A DNA stretch of 64,000 nt from Cristatella mucedo (GCA_009760855.2 WPIO01000024.1:1108501-1172500); one strand, 5' to 3'; shown: positions 23,161 through 33,503, numbered from the stretch's first letter. The notes: generated by a model from the letters alone, not told the origin. Program-made: numbers and translations.

Positions 23161-23282
23161 GCGCCTGAAGAGAACCTATTCCGTATTGAGGCGCTTCACA
23201 TACGCCATAGGGCTAGAACCCACGACCTCGGCCACACCTTGGTCGGGGCGAGCACCTTAACCACTGAGCCAATCGCGCGAAG
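23160..23282 (-). mobile_element. SINE S2 copy
   Basis: Complement of the S2 tail (GTATTGAGGCGCTTCAC), B box (GGGCTAGAACCC) and A-box region (CACCTTAACCACTGAGCCAA). It directly abuts the GT microsatellite. Confidence 0.75.
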
Positions 23283-23588
23283 CTACCGCCAGACCACCGT
23301 TGGGCGTGCCGAGGTGCAAGGCGAGTCGAAACCCGACGCCGACGAGGCGCAAGGGTCGATAAGGACTGCGGTGGACCGCGAAACCGAACGCTGCGTACGA
23401 GGCGGCAGCTGCTGAGCGCGCTCGCAGCCCACTCGACAGCAGCACCGGTGCGCCCCAGGCGCTACTTCTACTGTCGAGCGTCCCGGCAAGCCAACTGAAC
23501 TGCGGTGGACGTTAGACAGCAGGTGCTCGCCGCTGCGGCGCCTCCCGTCCCCCTCCCCACCCGGGCGGCGCTCGCCGTTACGGCTTAC

Positions 23589-23627
23589 CGCTTGCGGCGT
23601 CGGCGGCCTGCGGCCGAGCACCTGCAT
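23589..23627 (-). CDS. Possible first coding exon (weak)
   Basis: On the minus strand an ATG in good context (ACC before ATG) starts MQVLGRRPPTPQA. It is followed at once by a donor-like GTAAGC (23588-23583). An NRF1-type site lies 35 bp upstream. The same frame is open upstream to 23852, so the start is not fixed, and no downstream exon was found. This could be chance in GC-rich DNA. Confidence 0.15.
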
Positions 23628-23661
23628 GGTGTAACCATCCCTCGATCGTCCGTTCGATCGC

Positions 23662-23673
23662 TGCGCGTGCGCA
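23662..23673. promoter_or_regulatory. NRF1-type palindrome
   Basis: The minus-strand reading TGCGCACGCGCA fits the NRF1 consensus YGCGCAYGCGCR at every position. It sits in the middle of the CpG island. NRF1 sites are typical of CpG-island promoters in animals; occupancy here is not shown. Confidence 0.45.
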
Positions 23674-24039
23674 CGCGCGGTCGCTGTGCGCGGAGCCGCT
23701 GAGCGCTGCCGCGACGACCGAGGCGTCGCGCGCGGCCGGTGGAGCTCGCCCGTCGTGCGCCGCACGCCGCCTCGCGTGGCGCCCTGAGACAGAGCGCCTG
23801 TTGGAAGAGGCCGCCCTCGGGTGCAGCCGCGCCAACAGAGCTGCGTCGGCATTTAAGCCCTTTAGGGCTTGGCAACGGCGCGGCTTCAATTAGCATTACA
23901 GGCCATACGCCTTTGTAACCAGCGGGCATGAGTGTCTTCATATTTGCTTTTAGCATTCTGGCCTAAGCGCGTTATGTATCGGCTTTCGCACGTTTGATAC
24001 CGAATGAACCAGCAACCGCGGATTCTCCGACACTCTAAC

Positions 24040-24120
24040 GGCGAGCTGCAAAGCGCTGGGACGTGGAGATCAAGTTCTCTTAGGGAGCTCTACAAACGAC
24101 CTTTTATTTTAATTTAATTA
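24040..24120 (+). mobile_element. LINE D-type 3' tail
   Basis: GAGCTGCAAAGCGCTGGG, GATCAAGTTCTCTTAGGG and CTACAAACGACC are followed by an AT-rich tract. Confidence 0.55.
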
Positions 24121-24183
24121 CTATTCCCCGTAATCGGCTGAATTCGCCGCAGCTGCTCTTAGTGATGATGTTCTAGATAACGT

Positions 24184-24338
24184 GATTAATTTATACGGCG
24201 TCCTACGAGAACGAAATCTCTTACCAGGCGCCCTGATATGACGCAGGGTTCTATAAAACACGATTCATTCTTATGGCGTCCTACGAGAACAAAATCTCTT
24301 ACCAGGCGCCTCGATATGACGCAGGGCTCAAATTGTAA
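24184..24338 (-). repeat. Tandem pair of SINE S2-like tails (about 78 bp unit)
   Basis: Two consecutive units contain GGCGTCCTACGAGAAC, AAATCTCTTACCAGGCGCC and GATATGACGCAGGG. The units are at about 24184-24261 and 24262-24338. The sequence resembles the S2/LINE tail in complement. Confidence 0.75.
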
Positions 24339-24361
24339 TAAACTCGCTAACAGATCTACGC

Positions 24362-24485
24362 TGTAACTAGCGCCCTAAGAGAACTTAGTCCCCATCCAGG
24401 CACTTAGCGTGTGCCGAAGGACTCGAGCCCACGTCCTTCATCGTTAGCAGCAAGCACCTTAGCCCTGGGTGGCAGAGCTCCTAGG
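24362..24485 (-). mobile_element. SINE S2 copy
   Basis: Complement of tail, B box and head: GCGCCCTAAGAGAACTTAG, GGACTCGAGCCCACG, CAAGCACCTTAGCCCTGGG. Confidence 0.7.
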
Positions 24486-24589
24486 CGGCAGACGTCCGCT
24501 TTAGCATGACTTGTAACCTCGTGCAGCTCGAAGACGGGTTTCTTCGTCTGCTCTAACTTTTTCTTTGAGTCTGCTCGAATTTTTGTGAC

Positions 24590-24760
24590 ACATGGGCCGT
24601 GATCGCCCTGGAAGCAAGGTGCTCACTCTTCACGACCGAGGGCACGGGTTTGAATCCTGTAATGGGCGATCCTTTATTGCCAACTGCAAGCAGTTTTGAT
24701 TGCCACCGAGACTCTTCGGCCGCTATACATACTAAGAGGCTGCTAAACCAGCTCGTAGCA
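24590..24760 (+). mobile_element. SINE S1b copy
   Basis: Head GCAAGGTGCTCACTCTTCA, B box GGTTTGAATCC, body GGGCGATCCTTTATTGCC, 3' block AAGAGGCTGCTAAACCAGC. It ends at an ATTATTT-type tail. Confidence 0.75.
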
Positions 24761-25675
24761 TTATTTATTATTATTATCAGGAAACAACTCAGTAGCATTT
24801 CATGTAAAGCTTACGAGTGGGAGAGGTTGCATGTATTAGCGCTGCTGCTAGAAACGGAGAGCTGGCTGGAGGTGCTTGCGAACAGTAAGGGCTCTAGCAA
24901 GGTCAATTTTCAGCGGCGGTGGCGGGGGGGGGGGAGGGCTGTAGTGAAGTTCGTTAATCAGCTGGGAATTTGCAGAGCTTCGACGAGTGGAGATTGACGA
25001 GCCCCTTTTTTCAAAAGCCCTTTTTCGTACCTTTTTCTCTCTTCATTTTCAATTTGCCAGTTATTTGCGAAGCGTAGACCTGTCGTTAGCGCTGCAAGCT
25101 ACATTACTTCTTGCAAGCGGCGTTTATTTGCGTTTCATGCTTTATTAGAATGAACATCGGGGAACTTAAAACCACGACGCTTCTATAGTGTCGCAACGTG
25201 TTAATAGCCGCAATAGCCTTTGAGGCAATCGGTTTAGGATGAGGCGGTGGTGCGGTTCGAATCGTACTTGTCGAATCGCGTTCAGTCAGTGTCGTGCTGT
25301 GATCGCGTCCCATGCAGCAGACCAGTCGCCTGTAAAGTTCAACAAGGGTCCGTTGTCCATCCTTTTCTGTTCCCAAATTACTCCGAGCATCTACGGATAG
25401 TGACTCGTACCTCCTCAATATCAGCTGACAGCACCAGCTATCTTCCAGGCTGATTATTCAAAGCTGCACGTGCCATTCCTGCAATCAGTGTCAGCGCCAG
25501 CGACTGATAAACTGAATTCTTGCCTTGCAGACATTCAATCCTGGATATCGGTGAATTTACTGACTTGAAATAAAATATATAAGATGAGATGTTATTCATA
25601 GAAAAATCTCTTCTTACAGCTGAACTTAGAGACTCTTCTAATTGGCAATGCTGTAGTAGATCATTATAACCCATC
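24761..25675. other. Unassigned stretch
   Basis: Contains a poly-G run near 24925. No gene or known repeat recognised. Confidence 0.4.
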
Positions 25676-26110
25676 TATTAGCACTCATAAGCATACAAGG
25701 GACGAATCGCGTGGAGCCACTAAATCCTGCGATAAATAGATGCGTTTTTAGCTTCTTTTTAAATGTCGTCGAGTAAGGGGACGTCGTGAAACCAGTCGGA
25801 AGTGAGTTCCAGGCTGTGGGAGTATACGAACTAAAGGCACGGTCTCCGAAATATTTGAGGTGCATTCGAGGTGTGGCTAGATTCAGAAAAACCGATGGTA
25901 CGATTCTTAGCCTGGTGGCAGAGTAGATCTGATAGGTAGGCTGGAGCCAAAGAAAGAAAGGACCAAACAGTGTGTCGCAGAACCCTGAAGTCGTGCGTTG
26001 CTTGACTGAGAGCCAATGCAAGTCGGCAAGAAGTAGTGTGACGTGGCAACTGCAACTGCGGCACTCACGACGGGCAAGCCTAGCTGCCAGAGTTTCGCAC
26101 CAGATGTAGG
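25676..26110 (-). mobile_element. LINE A-related copy, older subfamily
   Basis: The minus-strand translation includes RECRSCSCHVTLLLADLHWL, KYFGDRAFSSYTPTAWNSLP and FKKKLKTHLF. A frameshift in the middle breaks the RSLHSLAPAYLSDLL region into another frame. The 3' tail with hairpin and (ATT)n is missing, and the copy stops near 25676. Confidence 0.8.
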
Positions 26111-27221
26111 TACAGCGCCGGGTACTCTTGATTCGGTGAGTTGCTACCGGTGCCGCGGGCAGTGGCAGCCTCGCGGGCCCAGCTGGGACCGGCGTGGCAG
26201 TAGCAGCCGTGCAGGCCGCGATTGGGCAGCAGCTGCCGCAGGATCCGGCGCGCGGTAGCCGCACCTGCTCGCACGGTAGCCGCACAAGCTCCTGCCTCGC
26301 GAGCAAGATCGCTCTAGCTTCGCCGCGGTTACTTGGTTACTTGTAGGCCTGCGTGAGCGTCAGCGTTGCCACAGCTGCAGGGGCCGGTTCGATGGCTCCT
26401 GCAGCCTGCATGCTGAACCAGGCCCTGCCATGGATCAACCTGATGCACTCACTCAAATTCCCGGCTTACGTTCCTCTGTCAAGCTAGAGTTGTCCTGTCT
26501 TACCTGTGGCGGTTTGCTAACTGTTGCTTCTGCTGTACTCTGCTGCTGCTGCTTAGCATCGTTGTCTTTGTCTGCCCGTATTTTCTTGAACGGCTGTCAC
26601 CTCTCTCGAACTTACTTTGCAATCGACTAGTGTGTTGTCGTATAATGATGACAGAAGCTCTCATGCTTGGTATTCATGTAATTGGTGGCAGAGCCGGGAT
26701 TTCCGGGTAGGGGCAAGCCCTGCTGACAGTGTAAAACAGCAGAAATCGCTAGTCTTTTAATCGACCGGCGGCTCGGCATATGTTGAAAGTACGTGATGAT
26801 CTCATCTGAAGCACCATCTTCAGCCGAGGATTTCGAGAATGGTGACAAAATCAAACTTTGAGCAAATGATTCCTTCAGCGGTAGAGTTGTCGCTGTTTAT
26901 GCTTTATGTTTTGCTGTTTATGGCTGGTTCATGGCTGGCAGCGAATCCTGTGACGAACTGTGTCAGAACCGTACGTCTGTGACGTGTGCTTTCTCCCGAT
27001 TCCGATTATGCCTATTGCTTGCAGGGCATGTGCATGACCCACCGTACCTGGGTCGGCCACGCTGGCTGGTGTGCCGTGAGTCAGGATGGGCGACAGCTGA
27101 CTGTGAAGTGGATATTTTACGCCGGATATCCTTTTCAGATGAACCGTATCGGACTTCCGGGTGTCGGGGGCGCAAGGAGTTGCCCAAAAATATAGATATT
27201 TTTACAAACAGTGTATAGGGG
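26111..27221. other. Unassigned stretch, GC-rich at 26.1-26.4 kb
   Basis: No domain recognised. A locally duplicated motif (CGGTAGCCGCAC) occurs near 26260 and 26274. Confidence 0.35.
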
Positions 27222-28232
27222 GTGCTTCAGCGCATCGACCTCAAGATTCTGTCACTTACTTCTTACTCTCTCAGTGGGAGACTCCAGAGTGTTGATGTGA
27301 ATGGACAAAGATCATCTGAAGTACCTCTAAAATATGGAGTACCTCAGGGCTCTGTGCTAGGTCCGGTCCTTTTCACCGTCTATACTCTCCCTCTCGCTGA
27401 TGTGATTGCCAAGCACAATCTAGGCTTTCACTTCTATGCGGATGACACTCAGTTGTACCTTTGCTTTGATCCCTCCCAGCCTTCGAGCACCTCAAATTCT
27501 CTCAACTCACTTGCTGCATGCATTGATGACATCCGATCATGGATGGCAGCAAATTTTCTAAAACTAAACGATGATAAAACTAACTTACTAGTTATGGGCA
27601 AACCTAGTGTTATTCAGAAATTGGAAAGGCTGACTTTCAAAATTGGCTCTGCCAGCATATCTCCAGTTGCATCAGCTCGAAATCTAGGTGTCATATTCCA
27701 AAGCGACCTCTCGTTAGACGACCACATCAGCTCCACAGTCAAATCAGCCTATTTTCAGCTTCATAACATTGCTAAAATTAGGGCTTGTTTAGATAAGGAT
27801 ACCACGTCCAAGTTGGTCCATGCATTCGTGACATCTCGTCTCGACTTCTGCAACTCACTGCTTACTGGCCTACCAGCATGTGCGATCAGGCGATTGCAGC
27901 TGGTGCAAAACTCTGCAGCTAGGCTTGTCTGCCGTGAGCGTCGCAGTTGCCACATTACTCCACTTCTCGCCGACCTGCACTGGTTACCAGTCAAGCAACG
28001 GATTGACTTCAAGGTTTTGTCGCTCACTTTTAGGTCTCTTCATTCTATGGCTCCAGCCTATCTGTCAGAGATACTACCCCATCAGGCAAAGCATCGTACC
28101 ACTCGCTTTTCGGAATCCAACAGTCTAGAAATACCTCGTACAAACCTTAAATCCTTTGGAGACCGTGCATTTAGCTCGTATGCTCCCACAGCCTGGAAAC
28201 TCCCTCCCGACCTGCATCAGAACATCCCCTGA
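27222..28232 (+). pseudogene. LINE A reverse transcriptase fragment
   Basis: This is the most informative coding sequence in the window. The frame opens with a GTG, not an ATG, so it is not a true start. By residue from 27222: residues 2-14 resemble the downstream KQRIDFKVLSLTF segment; PQGSVLGP lies at 41-48; the RT catalytic box YADD is at 72-75 within FHFYADDTQLYL. Then follow SWMAANFLKLNDDKTNLLVMG, SARNLGVIFQSDLSLDDHIS, SRLDFCNSLL and LADLHWLPVKQRIDFKVL. In a live element this enzyme would copy the LINE RNA at a nicked target site. Here the N-terminal half (endonuclease and RT fingers) is absent. An extra A in GCCTGGAAAC (28191-28200) shifts the frame and ends it at 28232, before FKRNLKTHLF. 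Class CR1/L2-like by motif and tail. Confidence 0.9.
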
Positions 28233-28540
28233 CCTGACCACATTTAAAAGAAACTTAAAAACATTCCTATTTAGGACAGCATTTAGTGGGTCCTTGTGAT
28301 TCGTCCTCGATGTGCTTATGCGTGCTGACACTGTTCATGCTGCCACTAACCACATTTGCATGCTGACCCAGTGCATGTAACCCCTAACCATGTTATTCAT
28401 TTTGTTTGTTTTTCAAGCATGATTTTACTTACTATTCTATTGCGTATCACTTTGCAGCAAATGTAAAGCGCCTAGAAAGAGATTAAGTTCTCTGAGGGCG
28501 CTTTATCAAGTGCAATATTATTATTATTATTATTATTATT
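27222..28540 (+). mobile_element. LINE A, longest copy in the window
   Basis: A 5'-truncated LINE with part of the RT domain, the full post-RT region, 3' UTR, tail hairpin (about 28464-28505) and (ATT)n to 28540. It shares derived marks with the copy at 35580 (GCTCCCACAGCC, CCTGCATCAGAAC, AGAAACTTAAAAACAT), so these two are the youngest-looking pair. The first 45 bases look like a misplaced later part of the element. Confidence 0.9.
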
Positions 28541-28972
28541 ACTTTAAGGTCCCTTCATTCTCCGACTCCAGCCTACCAATCAGAACTACTCCCTCACCAG
28601 TCGAAGAATTGTACAGCCTCGTGTTCTGACTTGAATCGTTTAGTCATGTGTCGTGCGAACCTCAAAACCCGTTGGAGACTGTGCCTTTAATTCTAACGTT
28701 TTCAAAGCCTGGAACTCACTACCGACGCACGTCGTAACGGTCCTTGACATGACGACATTCAAAAAGAAGCTTAAAACGCACGTATTTAACAGCATCTGAT
28801 GGTCTTTGTGATTTGCTATTCGTGTGCACCTGCTTACGCTATGCCTGCTGCTTGCGGATGCTACCACCAATAATTCGGTAAAGCTCTCTGCACGGCATCT
28901 GTAAAGTGCCTCGAAAGAGATTCAGTTCTCTGAGGGCGCCATACAAGTGTATTATTATTATTATTATTATTG
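28541..28972 (+). mobile_element. LINE A-type copy, diverged subfamily
   Basis: Starts directly at the end of the previous copy's (ATT)n tract, with AAGGTCCCTTCATTCTCC, and runs to its own hairpin tail (TAAAGTGCCTCGAAAGAG) and (ATT)n. The coding remnant includes KAWNSLPTHVV-like and FKKKLKTHVF-like sequence. Confidence 0.8.
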
Positions 28973-29134
28973 AAGTCTGGTTCTTCGCTAGAGCTTTCGC
29001 TTAGTTCTAGCCTCAGCCCGTGTGCGATTTTGAGGATGCAACAAGCAATCCCCGTTAAATGCTAGGATTATCTCACCTTCATTAGTGAAGTGAACAGCAC
29101 CGTTGGGACCAACAGATGGCGCCCCCCACACCCG

Positions 29135-29197
<63 letters not shown>

Positions 29198-29221
29198 CCC
29201 CCCCCCCCCCGCCCCCCCCCC
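29135..29221 (+). repeat. Poly-C tract (62 uninterrupted C)
   Basis: C runs without interruption from 29135 to 29196. Then single G at 29197 and 29211 separate runs of 13 and 10 C. The minus strand is an equally long poly-G. Confidence 0.95.
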
Positions 29222-29734
29222 GCTAGCCGTTAAAGGAAAAGGCTGCAAAGATTAGACCCGCACATGTCCAGTCAGCCGACGCTAATTGAGCCGCCGCCAG
29301 TTCAGGCACGTGTCTCTATTAGCGTACGCTTGGCCACAATGCGAGAGGCAGCCGTCTCAGCGCTCCGGCGAACCAAACTAAGTAAGTAGATGCACGACGA
29401 CGTACACACAACGATCTGTACATCCGTGGCTGGCCCGCGTAGGCGACAGGATAAAATAGCAAACCTCGCGTGTCTGCATAACAGCCCTCACGCTGGAGGA
29501 GCGGCGACCTGGTATCGATATCAGACATCAGTAGCCAACGATGCGATCGATAGCCATCGATGGCTGCATGGCATCCTTTCTCGAGGCCTCGTCGCGACAC
29601 AGCAGCGCGTAGCCTTCTCGGCAGTTCGTCCTGGTGGCTAGGTCACTTTCCTTGAACTAAGCTTGCAGCAAGTTCCCAGTGGACAGTGTGACAGGTGGAG
29701 AGCAGGGTGAAGCTCTGGTTTGCCGGTAGGTCTT
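29222..29734. other. Unassigned stretch
   Basis: No gene or repeat recognised. Confidence 0.4.
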
Positions 29735-29886
29735 AGCTCAGGGCTACGGTGCTAGCTCTTCAACTACTACACGGGTCACGGTTCGAGTCCTGCAGCGGTC
29801 GATCCTTTGCAGACTGCCGCAAGCGACGATGACAGCCGTCAAGACTCTCCTGCCGCCATGCAAATGAGGCCGTTAAATCAGCTTGC
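29735..29886 (+). mobile_element. SINE S1b copy
   Basis: B box GGTTCGAGTCC, body CGGTCGATCC and CTGCCGCAAGCG, 3' block AATGAGGCCGTTAAATCAGC. Confidence 0.7.
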
Positions 29887-30151
29887 CTTTTCTTGGCAGC
29901 AAGCTAGTACTAACACGTTGGCTGACGGTCTACATACAGCGCCAGCAGATGCTTTTAGCTTGGCTGCCGCCGTGTGTCCGTCCGAACGCAGCCGACCCAC
30001 AACGACACGACACGAGCATAGTGGCCAGCCCCCCAATGGGCGATATCTGTCAAACTCAAGGACCCCAGCTAGCGCTGAAGGAGGCCGATTCTGCTCTGCC
30101 GAGGCTTTCTGCGACCGGAAGGGTCGAAAGGGTTCTATCCCGCTCGCGAGC

Positions 30152-30304
30152 GAAGCCCCCCCCCCCCGCCCTCTACGGGGCCGAGACCTTAAGGTTCACA
30201 CGCGAGGTGCCCAGGTGAGCCCCCAATGAAGCCCCCCCCCCCCGCCCCCTACGGGGCCGAGACCTGAAGGTTCACACGTGAGGTGCCAAGGTGAGCCCCC
30301 AATG
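30152..30304 (+). repeat. 76-77 bp tandem duplication with C runs
   Basis: Two units, about 30152-30227 and 30228-30304. Each has GAAGCC, a C run, TACGGGGCCGAGACC, AAGGTTCACACG and AGGTGAGCCCCCAATG. They differ at only a few positions. Confidence 0.9.
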
Positions 30305-30360
30305 CGTGGACGTCTAGAGCTCCGACCGCGGCCCTACCAGGCCCTGGGCTTCTGCACTGC

Positions 30361-30504
30361 TCTAAGGTTCGACACTTTTAGGGGGCATGGCATGAATCTT
30401 TGCCCTGTGGGATAGACTCGCAACCGGATCTCTCTAAGGTTCGACACTTTTAGGGGGCATGGCATGAATCTTTGCCCTGTGGGATAGACTCGCAACCGGA
30501 TCTC
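30361..30504 (+). repeat. Perfect 72-bp tandem duplication
   Basis: Units 30361-30432 and 30433-30504 are identical over 72 bp (each starts TCTAAGGTTCGACAC). The unit length is a multiple of three, so a minus-strand frame reads the same 24 residues twice. No further sign of coding. Confidence 0.95.
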
Positions 30505-31423
30505 TCGGCTGTCCAATGTGTGCGTAGGCAAATAAGGGGTCGAAGCTGCCTGCAGCATTTATAATGTGCCGCGGCATTAGCGTCAAGCACGTCTTGGGCT
30601 CGGGCTGTCTATAATTAGGCACTGGGCGTCGGGTTTTGCTAACCGTTATTGTCGCCCTCCCCAGTCGCCTTGCGAGTTCGATTTTGGCTCTGGACTGGAT
30701 CGATATGGGTCGCGGCCCGAGCTCCACTCAGTGCCAGCTAGCTACGCTGCCTGCACTCAAAAGGAAACCGATCCTAGTTCGTCGTTCGAAGGATCTGTCG
30801 TGCTTAACTCGGAACCCGCCTCCTCCGGCCCGTACGCTGCCCAGCTTTGCCACCCAGTGGAAAGCTGAGAGAATTCGGAGAAATCAAACAGGAACAGCGA
30901 GCCGCCGTACACCGACATGCAATCAAACCGCTGAGAAACCTTTGGCCGCATGCCGAGTCGTCGTAGCGGGAGTAGCTGGGAAATCGTTAAACGGAGCTGA
31001 CTTTTTAATAGGGGCGGGGCTAAACGTCGACATAGGACTGAGCCAGTCGGCTGTAGGGACAATACAGGCCCGTCTACGAAGCGAAGCTCAGATTATGGAA
31101 GCAGCAGCCTTGCTGCCCATCTTTCTGCCCTCGGCTATAATTAATTTTGTCTGCCAGTCGCTCTGCAAAGCGGGGAGACCGGTCAGTGGTCAGCTAGCAT
31201 GCTCGGGAGCAGTTCGCTGCACACTCCGAGCTTGAGTTTCGCTTAGTATACAATCGGTAATATTTATGATGATAATATTAATACAGCATTTGCATAACAC
31301 CCCAGCTGACTCTTCTTTTTTTCATACCCCGAGATCAATTCAACTGGTTAGAATTTGCCCTAGTCGCTAGTTTCTACATCAATTTCAAACCGTTGGCAGT
31401 CCCCTAGAAGCGGACTTTTGAAT
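30505..31423. other. Unassigned stretch with a 200-codon open frame
   Basis: The plus frame 30636-31235 is open for 200 codons but starts at TTG. It has no domain I recognise and no flanking splice pattern I trust. I do not call it a gene. Confidence 0.2.
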
Positions 31424-31593
31424 CTCAAGCTGATTTAACAGCCTCTTTTGTATAGCGACAGAAGAGCCTTTACATCTATCCCCCACCACTTGCAGCGGCA
31501 ATAAAGGATCGCCGGTCGAAGAATTCGAACTCACGACCTCGTGATCGAGGTCATGGAAAGCAACTGCCTTACCCAGTGGGCCATCACGACTCA
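31424..31593 (-). mobile_element. SINE S1 copy
   Basis: Complement of the family: GCTGATTTAACAGCCTCTTT, GTATAGCGACAGAAGAGCC, GAATTCGAACTCACGACCTC (B box), GCCTTACCCAGTGGGCCATC (head). TCTCAA near 31423 and 31595 is a weak candidate target-site duplication. Confidence 0.85.
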
Positions 31594-31599
31594 CTCTCA

Positions 31600-31964
31600 A
31601 TATAATAATAATAAATTTGATATAGCACCCTCGGAGAGCTCAATCTCTTTCTAGGCACTTTACATTTGCTGCAAATGAAGCACGATCGAATGGCTAGTGG
31701 TAATATGCTCAATAAACAACAAGAATAACATGGTTAGGGGTGACATGCACAGGGTCAGCATGTAAGTATGGTTAGTGGCAGCATGCACAGTGTCAGTACG
31801 CATAAGCACATACATGATGAATCAGAGGGACCCAATCAATGCTGCGATAAACACATGCGTTTTCAGTTTCTTTTTAAATGTGGACAAGTCAGGAGATGTC
31901 GTGACGCAAGTCGGGAGTGAGTTCCAGGCTTTGGGAGCATGTGAATTAGAGGCACGGTCAATAC
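31600..31964 (-). mobile_element. LINE A copy, 3' end
   Basis: (AAT)n, complement of the tail hairpin, 3' UTR, and the last coding part up to ACTCACTCCCGAC. It shares ACGATCGAATGG-type UTR sequence with the copies at 47096 and 62070. Confidence 0.85.
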
Positions 31965-32149
31965 ATCGGCCTCCTTCTGAGATGCATGTATTTGCTACTG
32001 CCCTGGATAGCTAACATAATAACTATGTCTTTGGTCTCACGTCTTGTCCTCCTTGCACCTTTCTAAAAGGCTGTTTGTAGGCCACTAATAAGAAAGCAGC
32101 ACTAGCTAAGGAAAACTAAACTAAACCAAGAAAACAGAGACAGAGGGAA

Positions 32150-32337
32150 GCAGGGGCAGGGGCAGGGGCAGGGCAGGGCAGGGCAGGGCAGGGGCAGGGC
32201 CAGGGCAGGGCAGGGGCAGGGCAGGGCAGGGCAGGAGCAGGGGCAGGGGCAGGGGCAGGGGCAGGGGCAGGGGCAGGGGCAGGGGCAGGGGCAGGGGCAG
32301 GACAGGGCAGGGCAGGGCAGGGCAGGGCAGGGGCATG
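32150..32337. repeat. GGGGCA/GGGCA minisatellite
   Basis: About 190 bp of alternating 6-bp and 5-bp units. The plus strand is G-rich with dense GGGG runs. Minus-strand frames read Pro/Leu/Cys repeats, which is a by-product of the repeat. Confidence 0.95.
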
Positions 32338-32349
32338 GGATGGAGATGA

Positions 32350-32396
32350 GTTTCCCTACGGTTTCCCTACGGTTTTCCCTACGGTTTCCCACGGTT
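32350..32396 (+). repeat. 11-bp tandem repeat
   Basis: About four copies of TTTCCCTACGG with small variations, lying next to the G-rich minisatellite. Confidence 0.9.
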
Positions 32397-32936
32397 CGCG
32401 CCTGTCAAGAGTGACGGGCGCGGTTCCTGTGCTAATTCTGCTGAAAAGTAGGCCGGTTAGAGAGGCTCGCCTATCAATAGATGAGCTAAATCGCTCCAGC
32501 TTTGAGAGCGGAGCGGCCGTGCAGCAGTGAACTCTTTGCTGTTCGGCTTCGTGCTGAGAGATCTGCGGAGCATGTCCGAGCAAGCTCGGAGTGGGGGCGA
32601 ATTGTCTACTTGTGGGTACTCTAAAAGAGATAACTTCCTCTTTTCACCACCAACCCAGTGCAGGCCGACTCTGACCTGCAGCCGCCGTTTTTGAAGGGCT
32701 AGCGGCTAGTTTAGTATATTCCTTGAAAGGGAGAAGGCTTCGATGCCCCGTTGAAGGCAGTCTTCATCGCGGCCGCCGTACACGGCGCCCCTCTGCATTG
32801 GTGACCGGCTAGGATGGCGGCAACGAGTCAAGGCAGCACCTCGACCCTCGCCCGAGATGTCGCTCGAGGCGCTGCCATTACGAGACGGCCGTCACATGCA
32901 TTTGGCACGGGCCGTTCGGCGTGTTGGTTTGGTAAT

Positions 32937-33027
32937 TCTCTATATGCAGCATCTGTAAAGTGCCTAGAGAGAAATTTCAGTTCTCTTAGAGCGCTATAAA
33001 ATGTATTATTATTATTATTATTATTAT
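32937..33027 (+). mobile_element. LINE A-type 3' tail only
   Basis: ATCTGTAAAGTGCCTAGAGA ... TTCTCTTAGAGCGCTAT then (ATT)n. The same tail variant is seen at 28960. Confidence 0.75.
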
Positions 33028-33399
33028 TTAGCTGGTACGTGCGAATGCGATCTTACCATCCATGCTACGGACAGATCCAGCGGCAGCGCAGTCCGACGGA
33101 TTCAGGAAACTCAAGTGCAAAGGTCACATCCTGCTTGAGTTACGATACAGCTGGGGTGGGGGAGGCAGATGACGACCCCCAAGGGAATCCCTTAAGCGCT
33201 TCCACCAAGCTTGCACGCTACCAGCTCACTACTACGGTCTTCGGCAACGCACCAGGTCAGATCAGGGTGCAAGGTGCGATCCGTGAACAGTTTAGTGGCA
33301 AAGGATCCCATGCGGTGTAGTCTTCAGCGAATTGCCCCGGAGTGCGACTGTTATATCGACGTGCAGTCAAATGCCGCTGGCAGCGAAGATGTGAATGCC

Positions 33400-33430
<31 letters not shown>

Positions 33431-33433
33431 GTG

Positions 33434-33503
<70 letters not shown>

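Larger units (their letters stand above)
23283..23830. promoter_or_regulatory. CpG island, possible bidirectional promoter
   Basis: Dense CpG across about 550 bp, in contrast to its repeat-rich flanks. A long minus-strand frame (23283-23852) is open but R/P/A-rich and matches no family, as expected of GC-rich DNA. An NRF1-type palindrome lies inside. In animals such islands often mark promoters; that this one does is inference. Confidence 0.45.

Noticed and set aside
23283..23852. 189-codon minus-strand frame in the CpG island
   Set aside because: Arg/Pro/Ala-rich translation expected from GC-rich DNA, poor ATG context, no domain. Only the short exon hypothesis inside it was kept, at low confidence.
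30636..31235. 200-codon open frame, the longest not explained by a LINE
   Set aside because: It starts at TTG, has no recognised domain or splice context, and the opposite strand is also partly open. Better explained by composition.
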